From positions 1-56,536 of the IMG/VR virus record IMGVR_UViG_3300036901_000031: DNA of 56,536 bases; one strand, 5' to 3'. How positions within the stretch are numbered: the first letter of the stretch is position 1; every line of letters begins with the position of its first letter. Source of the DNA: a virus. A program made the position numbers and the translations under genes. The notes under the pieces are model-generated. The model had not been told where the DNA came from, searched no databases, and worked only from the letters and a program-made list of their open reading frames with translations. Shown piece after piece: positions 1-6,273 of the stretch.

Positions 1-161
1 GTAATCGATCCTAAAGGGCTTCCACCTGTCTCGGCGGCATAGACATTAACAGCGCCTCCTGTTGGGCGACTGGTAATTGTAACGGTTGCCCCAACAACAG
101 GCTGAAGATCGCTGGAAACGATCTTCGAAACTACATACGGAATAAAAACACGAAAAGCCAT
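1..161 (-). CDS. Partial virion or surface protein (N-terminus only)
   Basis: The ATG lies at 159-161 and the frame stays open to the left edge, so only about 53 residues are visible. They begin MAFRVFIPYVVSKIVSSD and continue with a PVVGATVTI segment, typical of beta-sandwich (carboxypeptidase-regulatory or Ig-like) domains in phage tail and baseplate proteins. It is the last gene of the leftward 1429-to-1 cluster. A structural role is inference from composition only. Confidence 0.5.
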   Translation of the reverse strand, partial: MAFRVFIPYVVSKIVSSDLQPVVGATVTITSRPTGGAVNVYAAETGGSPLGSI

Positions 162-179
162 ATCAACGATTACTCGTCG

Positions 180-698
180 CTAATACCAATTACAGACCCC
201 GGTAGCAGCTAAAATTCCCACCACGAGGCTTACAAAGGAGAAAATTGCGGCAATAGTTGCAAATATTATCTGATGCCGAGTAAGGCGACGGCCACGTAAT
301 GCAGCAGCAACCTGTTCTGATGTTGCCAAGTTACCTTCCATTCGTACGAGGGTCACATTTGCCTCGGCTACTTCTTTAGCTAAATCTGCGACCGATCCAT
401 TGATGGTTGCCAAGTGTGCTCCGTGCTCCTCAAGGACATGATCTACGTGTTGCTCGCGTAGGGCGGTAGAGACTGCGATCTTTACAGCAGCACTCTGATT
501 TTCGGCGGCGAGTACAGCAGCTTTTGCAGTAGCCTCAGCAGCTAAACGGGTTGCTTCCGTGGCAGCACCCGCAGCCACATTGGCTGCGGTCTTAGCCGCA
601 TCAGTTTCATAGACTTTGTTCTTATCTTCTAGGGCGACAACAGCATCGTGATCAAGACCCACCTCGTTGCCCTGAGAATCTACGGGGGTAGCAATCAT
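180..698 (-). CDS. Coiled-coil protein with C-terminal membrane anchor
   Basis: 172 residues. Residues about 20-75 are an extremely Ala-rich helix (AAKTAANVAAGAATEATRLA type), followed by a second helical stretch to about 125. One strong hydrophobic segment (about 142-165) lies before a short CNWY tail. This architecture, a long helix anchored by one C-terminal membrane span, fits a lysis accessory or spanin-like protein, or a virion coiled coil. It lies 2 nt downstream of the 137-residue membrane protein. Function is not recognised. Confidence 0.7.
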   Translation of the reverse strand: MIATPVDSQGNEVGLDHDAVVALEDKNKVYETDAAKTAANVAAGAATEATRLAAEATAKAAVLAAENQSAAVKIAVSTALREQHVDHVLEEHGAHLATINGSVADLAKEVAEANVTLVRMEGNLATSEQVAAALRGRRLTRHQIIFATIAAIFSFVSLVVGILAATGVCNWY

Positions 699-700
699 GT

Positions 701-1114
701 TTACTTTGCTGAAGAGGCCGTTTTTGCCTCTATAGCTTGACAGTTTAGAGCCTTAAGCCTGTATGGATCAAGGACGAGGACACCCGGAGACTTGTTAATC
801 AGATTAATTATGAGGGCTTGGTATTCCTTGATGAATACGGTTTGCTGGGGGGTTAAGTTGCCGTCCTTCAAAACAATATCGATAGCCGCTGATCGAGCAG
901 CTTGCATCGCTTTTGTTTTGGTTAGGTAAGTTTTGTCGTACTCTCTATTCTCGTTGATGGCCGTACACCATGTAGCCACATTGGCCACACGATTATGTAG
1001 TTGGTTTGCACTAAGCTGGTCCACTCGATTAATCGAGTAGAGCACGGCGACAACCAAAATCACATAGCCAACTATGGACTTGAATCGATTGAGGTAATTG
1101 AGGAGTTTCTTCAT
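701..1114 (-). CDS. Membrane protein with N-terminal span
   Basis: A start at 1114 gives 137 residues, MKKLLNYLNRFKSIVGYVIL and on, with one hydrophobic segment at about 12-28 and a soluble remainder. The frame is open further upstream, but I prefer this ATG because it overlaps the stop of the 35-residue gene by one base (TAATG). Its place in a run of small membrane proteins suggests a lysis or membrane-stress role. No family recognised. Confidence 0.65.
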   Translation of the reverse strand: MKKLLNYLNRFKSIVGYVILVVAVLYSINRVDQLSANQLHNRVANVATWCTAINENREYDKTYLTKTKAMQAARSAAIDIVLKDGNLTPQQTVFIKEYQALIINLINKSPGVLVLDPYRLKALNCQAIEAKTASSAK

Positions 1115-1221
1115 TATATAACGTGGCTCACAATGATGGCCAACTGCGTAACAATTAAACCAAGGTAGGGAATGAATAGAATATGATGACTTCCCACCCA
1201 CCCAACTAATTTAGTCTTCAT
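1114..1221 (-). CDS. 35-residue single-span membrane micro-protein (holin candidate)
   Basis: MKTKLVGWVGSHH leads into a hydrophobic stretch IPYLGLIVTQLAIIVSHVI that runs to the stop. The ATG lies inside the end of the upstream gene (11-nt overlap) and the TAA shares one base with the next ATG. Both ends therefore look translationally coupled, which is the main evidence that it is real. A single short membrane helix between two other membrane-protein genes fits a small holin or pinholin-like protein, but no family was recognised. Confidence 0.55.
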   Translation of the reverse strand: MKTKLVGWVGSHHILFIPYLGLIVTQLAIIVSHVI

Positions 1222-1429
1222 CGTCATCTTTGTCGTTCTTTTTGTTGTATGGGTTCTGATAACCAGCCGGATTAAAGAAGGCCGGAAGTCCCATCATTGA
1301 AGCAAAGAGAATCAATAGCTCCAAATTTGGGGTATGAATAACGAAAGTCTCGAATGCAACGCCAACCAGTCCCCCGACAAATAGGACATTTGCTTTGTTG
1401 AATATCTTTTTGAGTGTTCTTAAATTCAT
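1211..1429 (-). CDS. Small membrane protein, two hydrophobic segments
   Basis: 72 residues. Segments at about 15-30 (VLFVGGLVGVAFETF) and 36-52 (LELLILFASMMGLPAFF) look membrane-spanning, followed by a charged tail ending in KNDKDDDED. Size and topology (two spans, charged C-terminus) match phage holins. It is first in a leftward cluster of four genes for small membrane or coiled-coil proteins. There is no strong Shine-Dalgarno before ATG 1427-1429. Holin is a plausible but unproven call. Confidence 0.6.
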   Translation of the reverse strand: MNLRTLKKIFNKANVLFVGGLVGVAFETFVIHTPNLELLILFASMMGLPAFFNPAGYQNPYNKKNDKDDDED

Positions 1430-1480
1430 TCATGTTTGTTCGTGAAGGTTTTTTCTGAACATTGGTTACATCAATTATTT

Positions 1481-1510
1481 GTTAGCTAACGTCGATCTTA
1501 AAGTAAGATC
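1481..1510. promoter_or_regulatory. Paired palindromes in the divergent intergenic region
   Basis: Between the leftward lysis-like cluster and the rightward PLD gene are a perfect 10-bp palindrome GTTAGCTAAC (1481-1490) and, 3 bp on, a 7-bp inverted repeat GATCTTA-AAG-TAAGATC (1494-1510). They sit where an operator controlling two divergent transcripts would be. The second could also form a small hairpin. Confidence 0.45.
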
Positions 1511-1529
1511 ACCGTCCGTAGCCTAATGT

Positions 1530-2168
1530 ATGATGTCAACCTCTACTCAAACTCCTACATTACAAACATTTACTCTTGATGAGTTAGCTCAATTCACGGC
1601 TGAAGGGGTATTTGGGCCATCAGCTAGTCCAGACCTTCGAGGATTCTATGTAGGCCGCGATAACGTTCATGGCGTGCTCGCCTATCTCTTGAGCGCCGTT
1701 ACTCTTAGCGTCAAAATAAATATGTTTGGATATGATGATGATCAGCTAGCCCAGATCCTAACGGGCCTCGTTGAAGACCCCAAGGTATTTGTCCAAGTTA
1801 CGCTCGATAAGTCTCAATCGGGCGGCGTTCACGAGAAGACAATCCTCGCCTCCCAAGCTGCTGCTGACCCTGCCGGATTCGCTGCCGACTTTGCTATTGG
1901 TGAGAGCGCTACACATCAGATCTCCCATACCAAAGGAGGCGTACTCGATGGATTGGTCGGATTTGAAGGATCAACCAATTGGAGCGCCTCTGGAGAGGGC
2001 ACAGGCATAGGTTTGCGGGGTACAGCCAACCAGCCTGGATTCAAAGCACAGAACAATACGCTTTGGGTCACAACCAACCCATATGAGATTGCAAAGTTCA
2101 GCGCTCGATTAGACTATGAGCACGCTGTGGCCAAGGCTCAGCAAGCTAAAGCTCAATCGGCTCCCTAG
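1530..2168 (+). CDS. Single-HKD phospholipase D-family nuclease-like protein
   Basis: 212 residues. The signature HTKGGVLDGLVGFEGSTN at about 133-150 fits HxKx4Dx6GSxN, the catalytic HKD motif of the PLD superfamily (H133, K135, D140, then GSxN). Only one copy is present, as in bacterial Nuc-type endonucleases, which act as homodimers. No signal peptide is seen. It is the only plus-strand gene in the left 43 kb, faces a palindrome-containing intergenic region and has a weak TAGCCT -10-like box just before the ATG. Activity may be nuclease or lipase; nuclease is favoured by the single motif and small size. Confidence 0.75.
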   Translation: MMSTSTQTPTLQTFTLDELAQFTAEGVFGPSASPDLRGFYVGRDNVHGVLAYLLSAVTLSVKINMFGYDDDQLAQILTGLVEDPKVFVQVTLDKSQSGGVHEKTILASQAAADPAGFAADFAIGESATHQISHTKGGVLDGLVGFEGSTNWSASGEGTGIGLRGTANQPGFKAQNNTLWVTTNPYEIAKFSARLDYEHAVAKAQQAKAQSAP

Positions 2169-2238
2169 CCACGCAACCCGAGAGGTACCAGAACGTCACG
2201 CTCAAAGAGTCGAATACGGCAACGTGTACGCGATACAT

Positions 2239-2439
2239 CTATTCTCCCTCGTCATAACGAAAGCGGCCATAATCATTCCAGACTTCAATCTCTCGCCACT
2301 TTTCAAGAAATAAAACTTCTTGTTCAATCGTCATCAAACCCGCATGTCTCAATGAGGCAGTCAAACCGGGTGCCCAATATACTGGTAATTTTGGTTTCCT
2401 AAGTGGTCGTTTTGTGGAAAATTTCATTTTGGTAATCAT
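2239..2439 (-). CDS. Hypothetical small protein
   Basis: 66 residues, basic N-terminus (MITKMKFSTKRPLRKPKLP) and a helical C-terminus rich in Glu and Trp. Its ATG overlaps the stop of the 54-residue gene upstream (ATGA), which supports the start. It converges with the PLD gene. No recognised domain. Confidence 0.55.
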   Translation of the reverse strand: MITKMKFSTKRPLRKPKLPVYWAPGLTASLRHAGLMTIEQEVLFLEKWREIEVWNDYGRFRYDEGE

Positions 2440-2600
2440 CCCTCATTCACAAATTGTCTATATTGTTCAAAATCGAATTTCTCACTGGTTAGCTGGCTCT
2501 GCAAATTCTCGTTAGTCAAATATAGTTGCTCAATCTCGCGCCGAGCATAGTTAAGTTGAGATTGGAGCCGCTTGATCTCATCTTCCTGTTCTTTACTCAT
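2436..2600 (-). CDS. 54-residue coiled-coil protein
   Basis: The sequence is an almost continuous amphipathic coiled coil: MSKEQEDEIKRLQSQLNYAR, with leucines spaced in heptads (L12, L16, L26, L33, L37). The TGA overlaps the next ATG. The gene fills the gap between its neighbours exactly. Role unknown; small coiled coils often oligomerise or act as adaptors. Confidence 0.55.
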   Translation of the reverse strand: MSKEQEDEIKRLQSQLNYARREIEQLYLTNENLQSQLTSEKFDFEQYRQFVNEG

Positions 2601-2616
2601 TAATTCTCAGCCTCAT

Positions 2617-3093
2617 TCAACCAACGCTCCACCAATCTGAATACTCGTCGGGAGCAAGACGATGGAGAACATGCTGCTTCACAAACGATTGAAGAACGTG
2701 AATCGCCCCAATCAACTCGTCATCGTTATATTTAAGTTGAGTGCCATGCTCATCCATATTTTGAATGGCAAACATCGCCTCGATGATTAAATTCCAAGCT
2801 TTGGTTTCCCTCTCAGTGTGAAAGTTCGAGGATGCCACAAGACGGCTGGGATAATGCTCCCGCCAGTCGGCCTCATCCCAAGACGGCTGGAGTACCTGTT
2901 CGTTGAAGGGATTCTTGATCGAATCGGCCTTCTTCACCAAATCCTTTTCGTTAATAGCCCAATAGTCCACCCCACCAGCAGGATCATCAAAGTCAATTAG
3001 GTATTGGTGTTTGATTTCTCTCACGGTACCAACATTCGCCCCATGATAGGGATGATGCCAAACTACCCGTTCTCCCTCTTTGAATTCAGTCAT
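2617..3093 (-). CDS. Hypothetical protein with N-terminal SH3-like barrel
   Basis: 158 residues. The first ~50 (GERVVWHH, VGTVREI, YLIDFDD) look like a small beta-barrel of the kind seen in phage regulatory proteins: a short repeat of V-G-x-V-x-x-I strands. The rest is helical, including a conserved-looking EMA/AIQNMDEHG stretch. It starts 4 nt after the upstream zinc-ribbon gene. No function assigned. Confidence 0.6.
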   Translation of the reverse strand: MTEFKEGERVVWHHPYHGANVGTVREIKHQYLIDFDDPAGGVDYWAINEKDLVKKADSIKNPFNEQVLQPSWDEADWREHYPSRLVASSNFHTERETKAWNLIIEAMFAIQNMDEHGTQLKYNDDELIGAIHVLQSFVKQHVLHRLAPDEYSDWWSVG

Positions 3094-3096
3094 TCT

Positions 3097-3444
3097 CTAC
3101 TCCTCATATTTAAACGGCTCAAAGCCCACAAAAATAGATCCTTTATGAGCCGCAATGATAAGCTCGCCAACACCACTATCGCAATTATCGCAAAATAGAC
3201 CAATGCTAATCCATTCGTTTCGTGTTCCTAGTGGACACTCATACTCGGAAGCCGGGTAAAGATGTTCGCATCCCTCTTCCTTCTTGAAATCCATATAAGG
3301 GGTGTGATAAGCGGGCATCTCAAAAGTAAGAGATGGCGTGCCACAGTAAGGACAAACAATCATTGAGCCGGGAAAGCCCGATCCCCCAAAACCTATTTTC
3401 TCCTGCCGCACAGCAATATCTGTTATATTGATAATTTTTGTCAT
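3097..3444 (-). CDS. Zinc-ribbon protein
   Basis: 115 residues with two CxxC knuckles, CPYC at about 32-35 and CDNC at about 84-87, spaced as in treble-clef or zinc-ribbon proteins. A further Cys-His pair (GCEHL) and a lone Cys (ECPLG) lie between them. The start is ATG at 3444, overlapping the upstream stop. Probably binds zinc; whether it binds nucleic acid or protein is unknown. Confidence 0.6.
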   Translation of the reverse strand: MTKIINITDIAVRQEKIGFGGSGFPGSMIVCPYCGTPSLTFEMPAYHTPYMDFKKEEGCEHLYPASEYECPLGTRNEWISIGLFCDNCDSGVGELIIAAHKGSIFVGFEPFKYEE

Positions 3445-3677
3445 TACTCTCCTTTTGTAAACTGTATCACAATCACATTGTCGCCCTTAAACTTAGTGCG
3501 AGCCGATAGGCCACGAGACTTCTTGGTACGATGAACAAGAGTACGAAATGATCGAGGATCACAATCGAAGTCTTCGCCACGAGTCAACTCATGAACTTCG
3601 CCATTGGTCCACTTTGCCCAGTCATAAACTGGTGGACGACCACGATGCTTAGGAAATTCTGTAAGTATCTTAGACAT
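3444..3677 (-). CDS. Small basic protein, possible DNA-binding
   Basis: 77 residues from ATG 3677, which overlaps the previous stop as TGATG. It has an AT-hook-like RGRPP near the N-terminus, a central DPRSFRTLVHRTKKSRG stretch resembling a recognition helix, and a short beta C-terminus. A DNA-binding role is inference from these basic motifs. Confidence 0.5.
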   Translation of the reverse strand: MSKILTEFPKHRGRPPVYDWAKWTNGEVHELTRGEDFDCDPRSFRTLVHRTKKSRGLSARTKFKGDNVIVIQFTKGE

Positions 3678-3856
3678 CAAACTTCTTCTTCCTTATTCTC
3701 TGGAACGTTTATGATTTTGGACACGGGCTGGGCTGGTGTCGGTCGCGCGTTGGGATTCGCAGCGATGCCAGCGAGGTATGCGCGTTTGGCTTGCCGGTAC
3801 TCGCTGTCGATGCCGTTCGCGAGTCCTCGTAGCCATCTGGCGAGTAGGTGACGCAT
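3677..3856 (-). CDS. Hypothetical small protein
   Basis: 59 residues from ATG 3856 (a GTG one codon upstream is also possible). The first half is basic-amphipathic with RHLLARWLRGLANG; the second half is proline-rich (NARPTPAQPV) with an acidic end. GC is higher than in the neighbouring genes. No recognised family. Confidence 0.45.
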   Translation of the reverse strand: MRHLLARWLRGLANGIDSEYRQAKRAYLAGIAANPNARPTPAQPVSKIINVPENKEEEV

Positions 3857-4230
3857 CACGAATCCTTTAATTGAAATGGCTTATATCTTGCTGGCTCATC
3901 ATATGGGCCTCTATCGTCTATTGTAGCACACATTCTTTTAGCAGCCGTAGAATTCCACGAATGAATCTCAGGGGGAGCGCTAGGCCACACATTATGCTCA
4001 ACCATCCAGTTCACAAAATCCATGCCGGAGCCATCTCGTGAATCACCAACGATCCATGCAGCTTGATCGGGCGTCCAATTTTCAGGAATAATCGCCCCGA
4101 GATCATGATCGAGCGACATGTAATTAATCTTATTTGCCCGTGCATATTTGATAGCCTGAGCTACAGTCTTAGCCCAATACCAAGAGTTGTTAGGCGGCTG
4201 CCTAACGTCATCTAACCATAGCTTTTTCAT
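3856..4230 (-). CDS. cREC: cyclic-phosphate-processing receiver-like domain protein
   Basis: 124 residues. Three landmarks fit the cREC family, a receiver-like fold linked to RNA-end processing: LWLDDVR (D7, D8, R10) at the N-terminus, SLDHDLG (D41, H42, D43) after strand 2, and HSWNSTAAKRM (H90 to M100) near the C-terminus. In classical receivers a phospho-acceptor Asp would be present; here the DD and DHD acids suggest a hydrolase-like metal site. It overlaps its neighbours by 1-4 nt. Given the 2H phosphoesterase and CCA enzyme elsewhere in the window, a role in RNA 2',3'-cyclic-phosphate or tRNA end repair is the most attractive reading, but it is family-level inference. Confidence 0.7.
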   Translation of the reverse strand: MKKLWLDDVRQPPNNSWYWAKTVAQAIKYARANKINYMSLDHDLGAIIPENWTPDQAAWIVGDSRDGSGMDFVNWMVEHNVWPSAPPEIHSWNSTAAKRMCATIDDRGPYDEPARYKPFQLKDS

Positions 4231-4478
4231 ATCAGTTTTTTCTCAATCTTTTGTATAGTTTTACTTTGAATCAAAAGGACGGTCCATAAAGCTGCTGTAA
4301 CGGCTCCGGCAATGGTTGAAAACGTATAGTGCAAATCAATATAGCAGATCACGAATGCCCACAACCAAAAGGCCGTCAAAGCACAAGTAAACGATGGTGG
4401 CGGCTGTCGCTTAAGAATTGCCGGAAGCAAAGCTAGCGAGAAGCAAATTGAGCCTATTCCAAAGATGATGTTAACCAT
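4227..4478 (-). CDS. Three-span membrane protein, SemiSWEET-like
   Basis: 83 residues from ATG 4478, which overlaps the stop of the alanine-repeat gene by 8 nt. The same frame is open far upstream, but that part is only the antisense of a GCT repeat. Three hydrophobic segments (about 3-21, 30-46, 52-72) with a Pro in the first (LALLPAILKRQ) resemble the three-helix SemiSWEET/PQ-loop unit that dimerises to transport sugars. The match is topological rather than a firm motif match. Confidence 0.55.
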   Translation of the reverse strand: MVNIIFGIGSICFSLALLPAILKRQPPPSFTCALTAFWLWAFVICYIDLHYTFSTIAGAVTAALWTVLLIQSKTIQKIEKKLI

Positions 4479-5262
4479 TTCGAGCCACAATTGATAGCAG
4501 GTGTTTACCCTGCCATTGACCCTCAGCATTAGCAGCATTAGCAGCATAAGCAGCAGCATTAGCAGCAGCATTAGCAGCATCAGCATTAGCAGCAGCATTA
4601 GCATCAGCAGCATAAGCATAAGCAGCAGCATAAGCAGCAGCATAAGCAGCATTAGCAGCATTAGCAGCAGCATCAGCAACAGCAGCATAAGCATAAGCAG
4701 CAGCATTAGCAGCAGCATTAGCAGCATTAGCAGCATCAGCACGAGCAGCAGCATCAGCATCAGCAACAGCAGCATAAGCATCAGCAACAGCATCAGCAAC
4801 AGCAGCATAAGCAGCATTAGCAGCATTAGCAGCAGCATTAGCATTAGCATTATTGCGCGCTGCTACTATCGCATTGCGGGGCCGCTTATCATCGGGAAAA
4901 CAATCCTCGAAAAGATATAACACCCGCTCTGCAACATCACATGCAAACGTTACTAACGCCACTCGATCTAGTACACCAATCTTATGTACAAGTCGTATCT
5001 GTTCCCACGCAGATTTATCGCTTTGGGAAACATTCGCACCCCGAACCTCAACCTCATATAGTGCTAGTGGATATTGCGTAAGATGTGATGAAATCTGTGA
5101 AATTGTCGCAACATGATAGCCGCGTTTACATATCCTTGGATTAGCGATCTTAGGCGACCACTTGCCTGGGCGCTTTCCCTTTGGAAGGTGATCAGAATAA
5201 TTACCAAAACCATAAGCTCCCAGGTTATTCTGATCTAACCATTTGTAATAAATCTCGGTCAT
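4471..5262 (-). CDS. Protein with long alanine-codon repeat tail (DUF7666-like N-terminus)
   Basis: 263 residues. Residues 1-130 form a globular domain containing RICKRGYHVA, LYEVEVRGA and FPDDKRPRNAIVAAR, features I associate with phage proteins annotated DUF7666. Residues about 135-247 are a low-complexity run of Ala broken at intervals by Asn, Tyr, Asp and Val (ANAANAAYAAVADA style), predicting one very long helix. Start: AGGAGG 8 nt before the ATG. A second, frameshifted relative lies at 12875-13380. The repeat is built from GCT codons and may vary in length by replication slippage. Function unknown. Confidence 0.65.
   Translation of the reverse strand: MTEIYYKWLDQNNLGAYGFGNYSDHLPKGKRPGKWSPKIANPRICKRGYHVATISQISSHLTQYPLALYEVEVRGANVSQSDKSAWEQIRLVHKIGVLDRVALVTFACDVAERVLYLFEDCFPDDKRPRNAIVAARNNANANAAANAANAAYAAVADAVADAYAAVADADAAARADAANAANAAANAAAYAYAAVADAAANAANAAYAAAYAAAYAYAADANAAANADAANAAANAAAYAANAANAEGQWQGKHLLSIVARNG
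4522..4853 (-). repeat. Imperfect GCT-AAT / GCT-TAT trinucleotide-array repeat
   Basis: About 330 bp consist of GCT (Ala) codons interrupted every one to three codons by AAT, TAT, GAT or GTT, all in the frame of the 263-residue protein. Nearly every position is a period-3 match, so units can expand or contract without shifting frame. Both strands are consequently open in several frames, giving spurious Leu/Met- and Ser/Ile-rich frames. Confidence 0.85.
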
Positions 5263-5267
5263 TTCTA

Positions 5268-5450
5268 CTACCTCCTCTTCAATTCGAGATTACAGACGTT
5301 CTCCATAGCCTGTGCTGCAAGCCCTATGCCTACAAGGGCTAGAACGTGATCGGTAAAGCCGTGGTGGATGTACCCGATTATCGCAAGAATCCAAGCCACG
5401 GTAGCTAGGGTGCCATAGAAGATCACCCAAACAAGGAGAAACCATTTCAT
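5268..5450 (-). CDS. Two-span membrane protein
   Basis: 60 residues with hydrophobic segments at about 3-25 and 33-48 and a basic end (LELKRR). The ATG overlaps the upstream stop by one base. No family recognised; one of several small membrane proteins in this operon. Confidence 0.55.
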   Translation of the reverse strand: MKWFLLVWVIFYGTLATVAWILAIIGYIHHGFTDHVLALVGIGLAAQAMENVCNLELKRR

Positions 5451-5764
5451 TACTCATCCTCTTTCTGTACATACATTCCAAGGCCCGTAGTAAAGCCTCC
5501 ACGCTCTTTGGCCTTTGCTGTAGCCACGTATTCTAGATCAGCAAACGTCTTCTTAAGATCCCAATCGAGGAGGGCCAGCACCACCTCATACACATCGGCC
5601 AATTCCTCTAATGACGGGTCTAGAATGTACTCAAGAGCCTCCTCAACAAGCTTCTTGCGGAGATCTTTCTTTACCTCATCCTGTGGCACAAAGTCATAGA
5701 CCAAACTCCCGCCTTCTAAACCACCCATCTTGTCTCGGATGACCTTCACAAGGTATCTAGCCAT
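5450..5764 (-). CDS. MazG-like / phosphoribosyl-ATP pyrophosphohydrolase-like NTP hydrolase
   Basis: 104 residues from ATG 5764. GGAGAG precedes this ATG by about 7 nt and the ATG overlaps the previous stop, so I prefer it to the longer start. KVIRDKMGG, KKLVEEALEYILDP, ELADVYEVVLALL and the C-terminal AKERGGFTTGLGM match the all-alpha MazG/PRA-PH-type family, in which EExxE and ExxD acids bind Mg2+ and hydrolyse nucleoside triphosphates to monophosphates. Likely pool cleaning or ppGpp/dNTP control during infection. Confidence 0.75.
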   Translation of the reverse strand: MARYLVKVIRDKMGGLEGGSLVYDFVPQDEVKKDLRKKLVEEALEYILDPSLEELADVYEVVLALLDWDLKKTFADLEYVATAKAKERGGFTTGLGMYVQKEDE

Positions 5765-6020
5765 GAGAACTCTCCACAACATCGCCCCATGCAGTCAAGA
5801 CATAGTTGAGCACGGCATCCCTACGCTCGCGCCACTGGGTAGCCTCATCAGCTTCATGGTCCTTAGCAAGGCCATGAGCTTGCTGATGTTCGAAGAGAAG
5901 CGTTACGGCCTCTTCCAGGATCACATCATGCTCTTGTAACTTGGAGGCAAGATAGTGAACTCGATTCACGAGTCGCCCTGCACTCTGGAATGCCCCAACA
6001 AGATCCTCAGTATTAGCCAT
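5757..6020 (-). CDS. Hypothetical helical protein
   Basis: 87 residues from ATG 6020, which shares one base with the upstream stop (TGATG). Predicted all-helical, with a His/Glu-rich middle (LFEHQQAHGLAKDHEADE). No recognised family. Confidence 0.5.
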   Translation of the reverse strand: MANTEDLVGAFQSAGRLVNRVHYLASKLQEHDVILEEAVTLLFEHQQAHGLAKDHEADEATQWRERRDAVLNYVLTAWGDVVESSHG

Positions 6021-6220
6021 CAGCCAGCCACCAATGGAGTCAGCAGTCCCCAGTGAGTCACGGTCCACCAATAGGACCAGTTCTCTGCGTGTGCCCAATG
6101 AACACCCAAGGTCAGCCAAATGCTCCACCAGAGATCAGACAAAACGTAAGCGCCGATAAGGGTAAAGATGAACCCCAACACTACGCTACCACCAATTGAA
6201 AAGCTACGTACACGTTTCAT
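6020..6220 (-). CDS. Small Trp-rich membrane protein
   Basis: 66 residues; one clear span at about 9-28 (GGSVVLGFIFTLIGAYVLSD), then a Trp-rich second half (LWWSIWL, WSYWW). First gene after the rIIB terminator. Unknown function. Confidence 0.5.
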   Translation of the reverse strand: MKRVRSFSIGGSVVLGFIFTLIGAYVLSDLWWSIWLTLGVHWAHAENWSYWWTVTHWGLLTPLVAG

Positions 6221-6240
6221 TGTTTGCCTTAAGATTGAAA

Positions 6241-6266
6241 AGGCTAGGGGATTTCTCCCCTAGCCT
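6241..6266 (-). terminator. Intrinsic terminator after rIIB
   Basis: AGGCTAGGGG and CCCCTAGCCT are perfect 10-bp inverted arms around a 6-nt loop, followed on the minus strand by TTTTC. It lies just past the rIIB stop and separates it from the small-gene operon. Confidence 0.8.
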
Positions 6267-6273
6267 TTGTTTA

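Noticed and set aside
4227-4850. Long Leu/Met-rich N-terminus on the membrane protein frame
   Set aside because: It is a shifted reading of the same repeat; a start at 4478 overlapping the previous stop explains the real gene.
4501-4920. Plus-strand Ser/Ile-rich open frame over the trinucleotide repeat
   Set aside because: It is the antisense of the GCT repeat and has no ribosome site or plausible fold.
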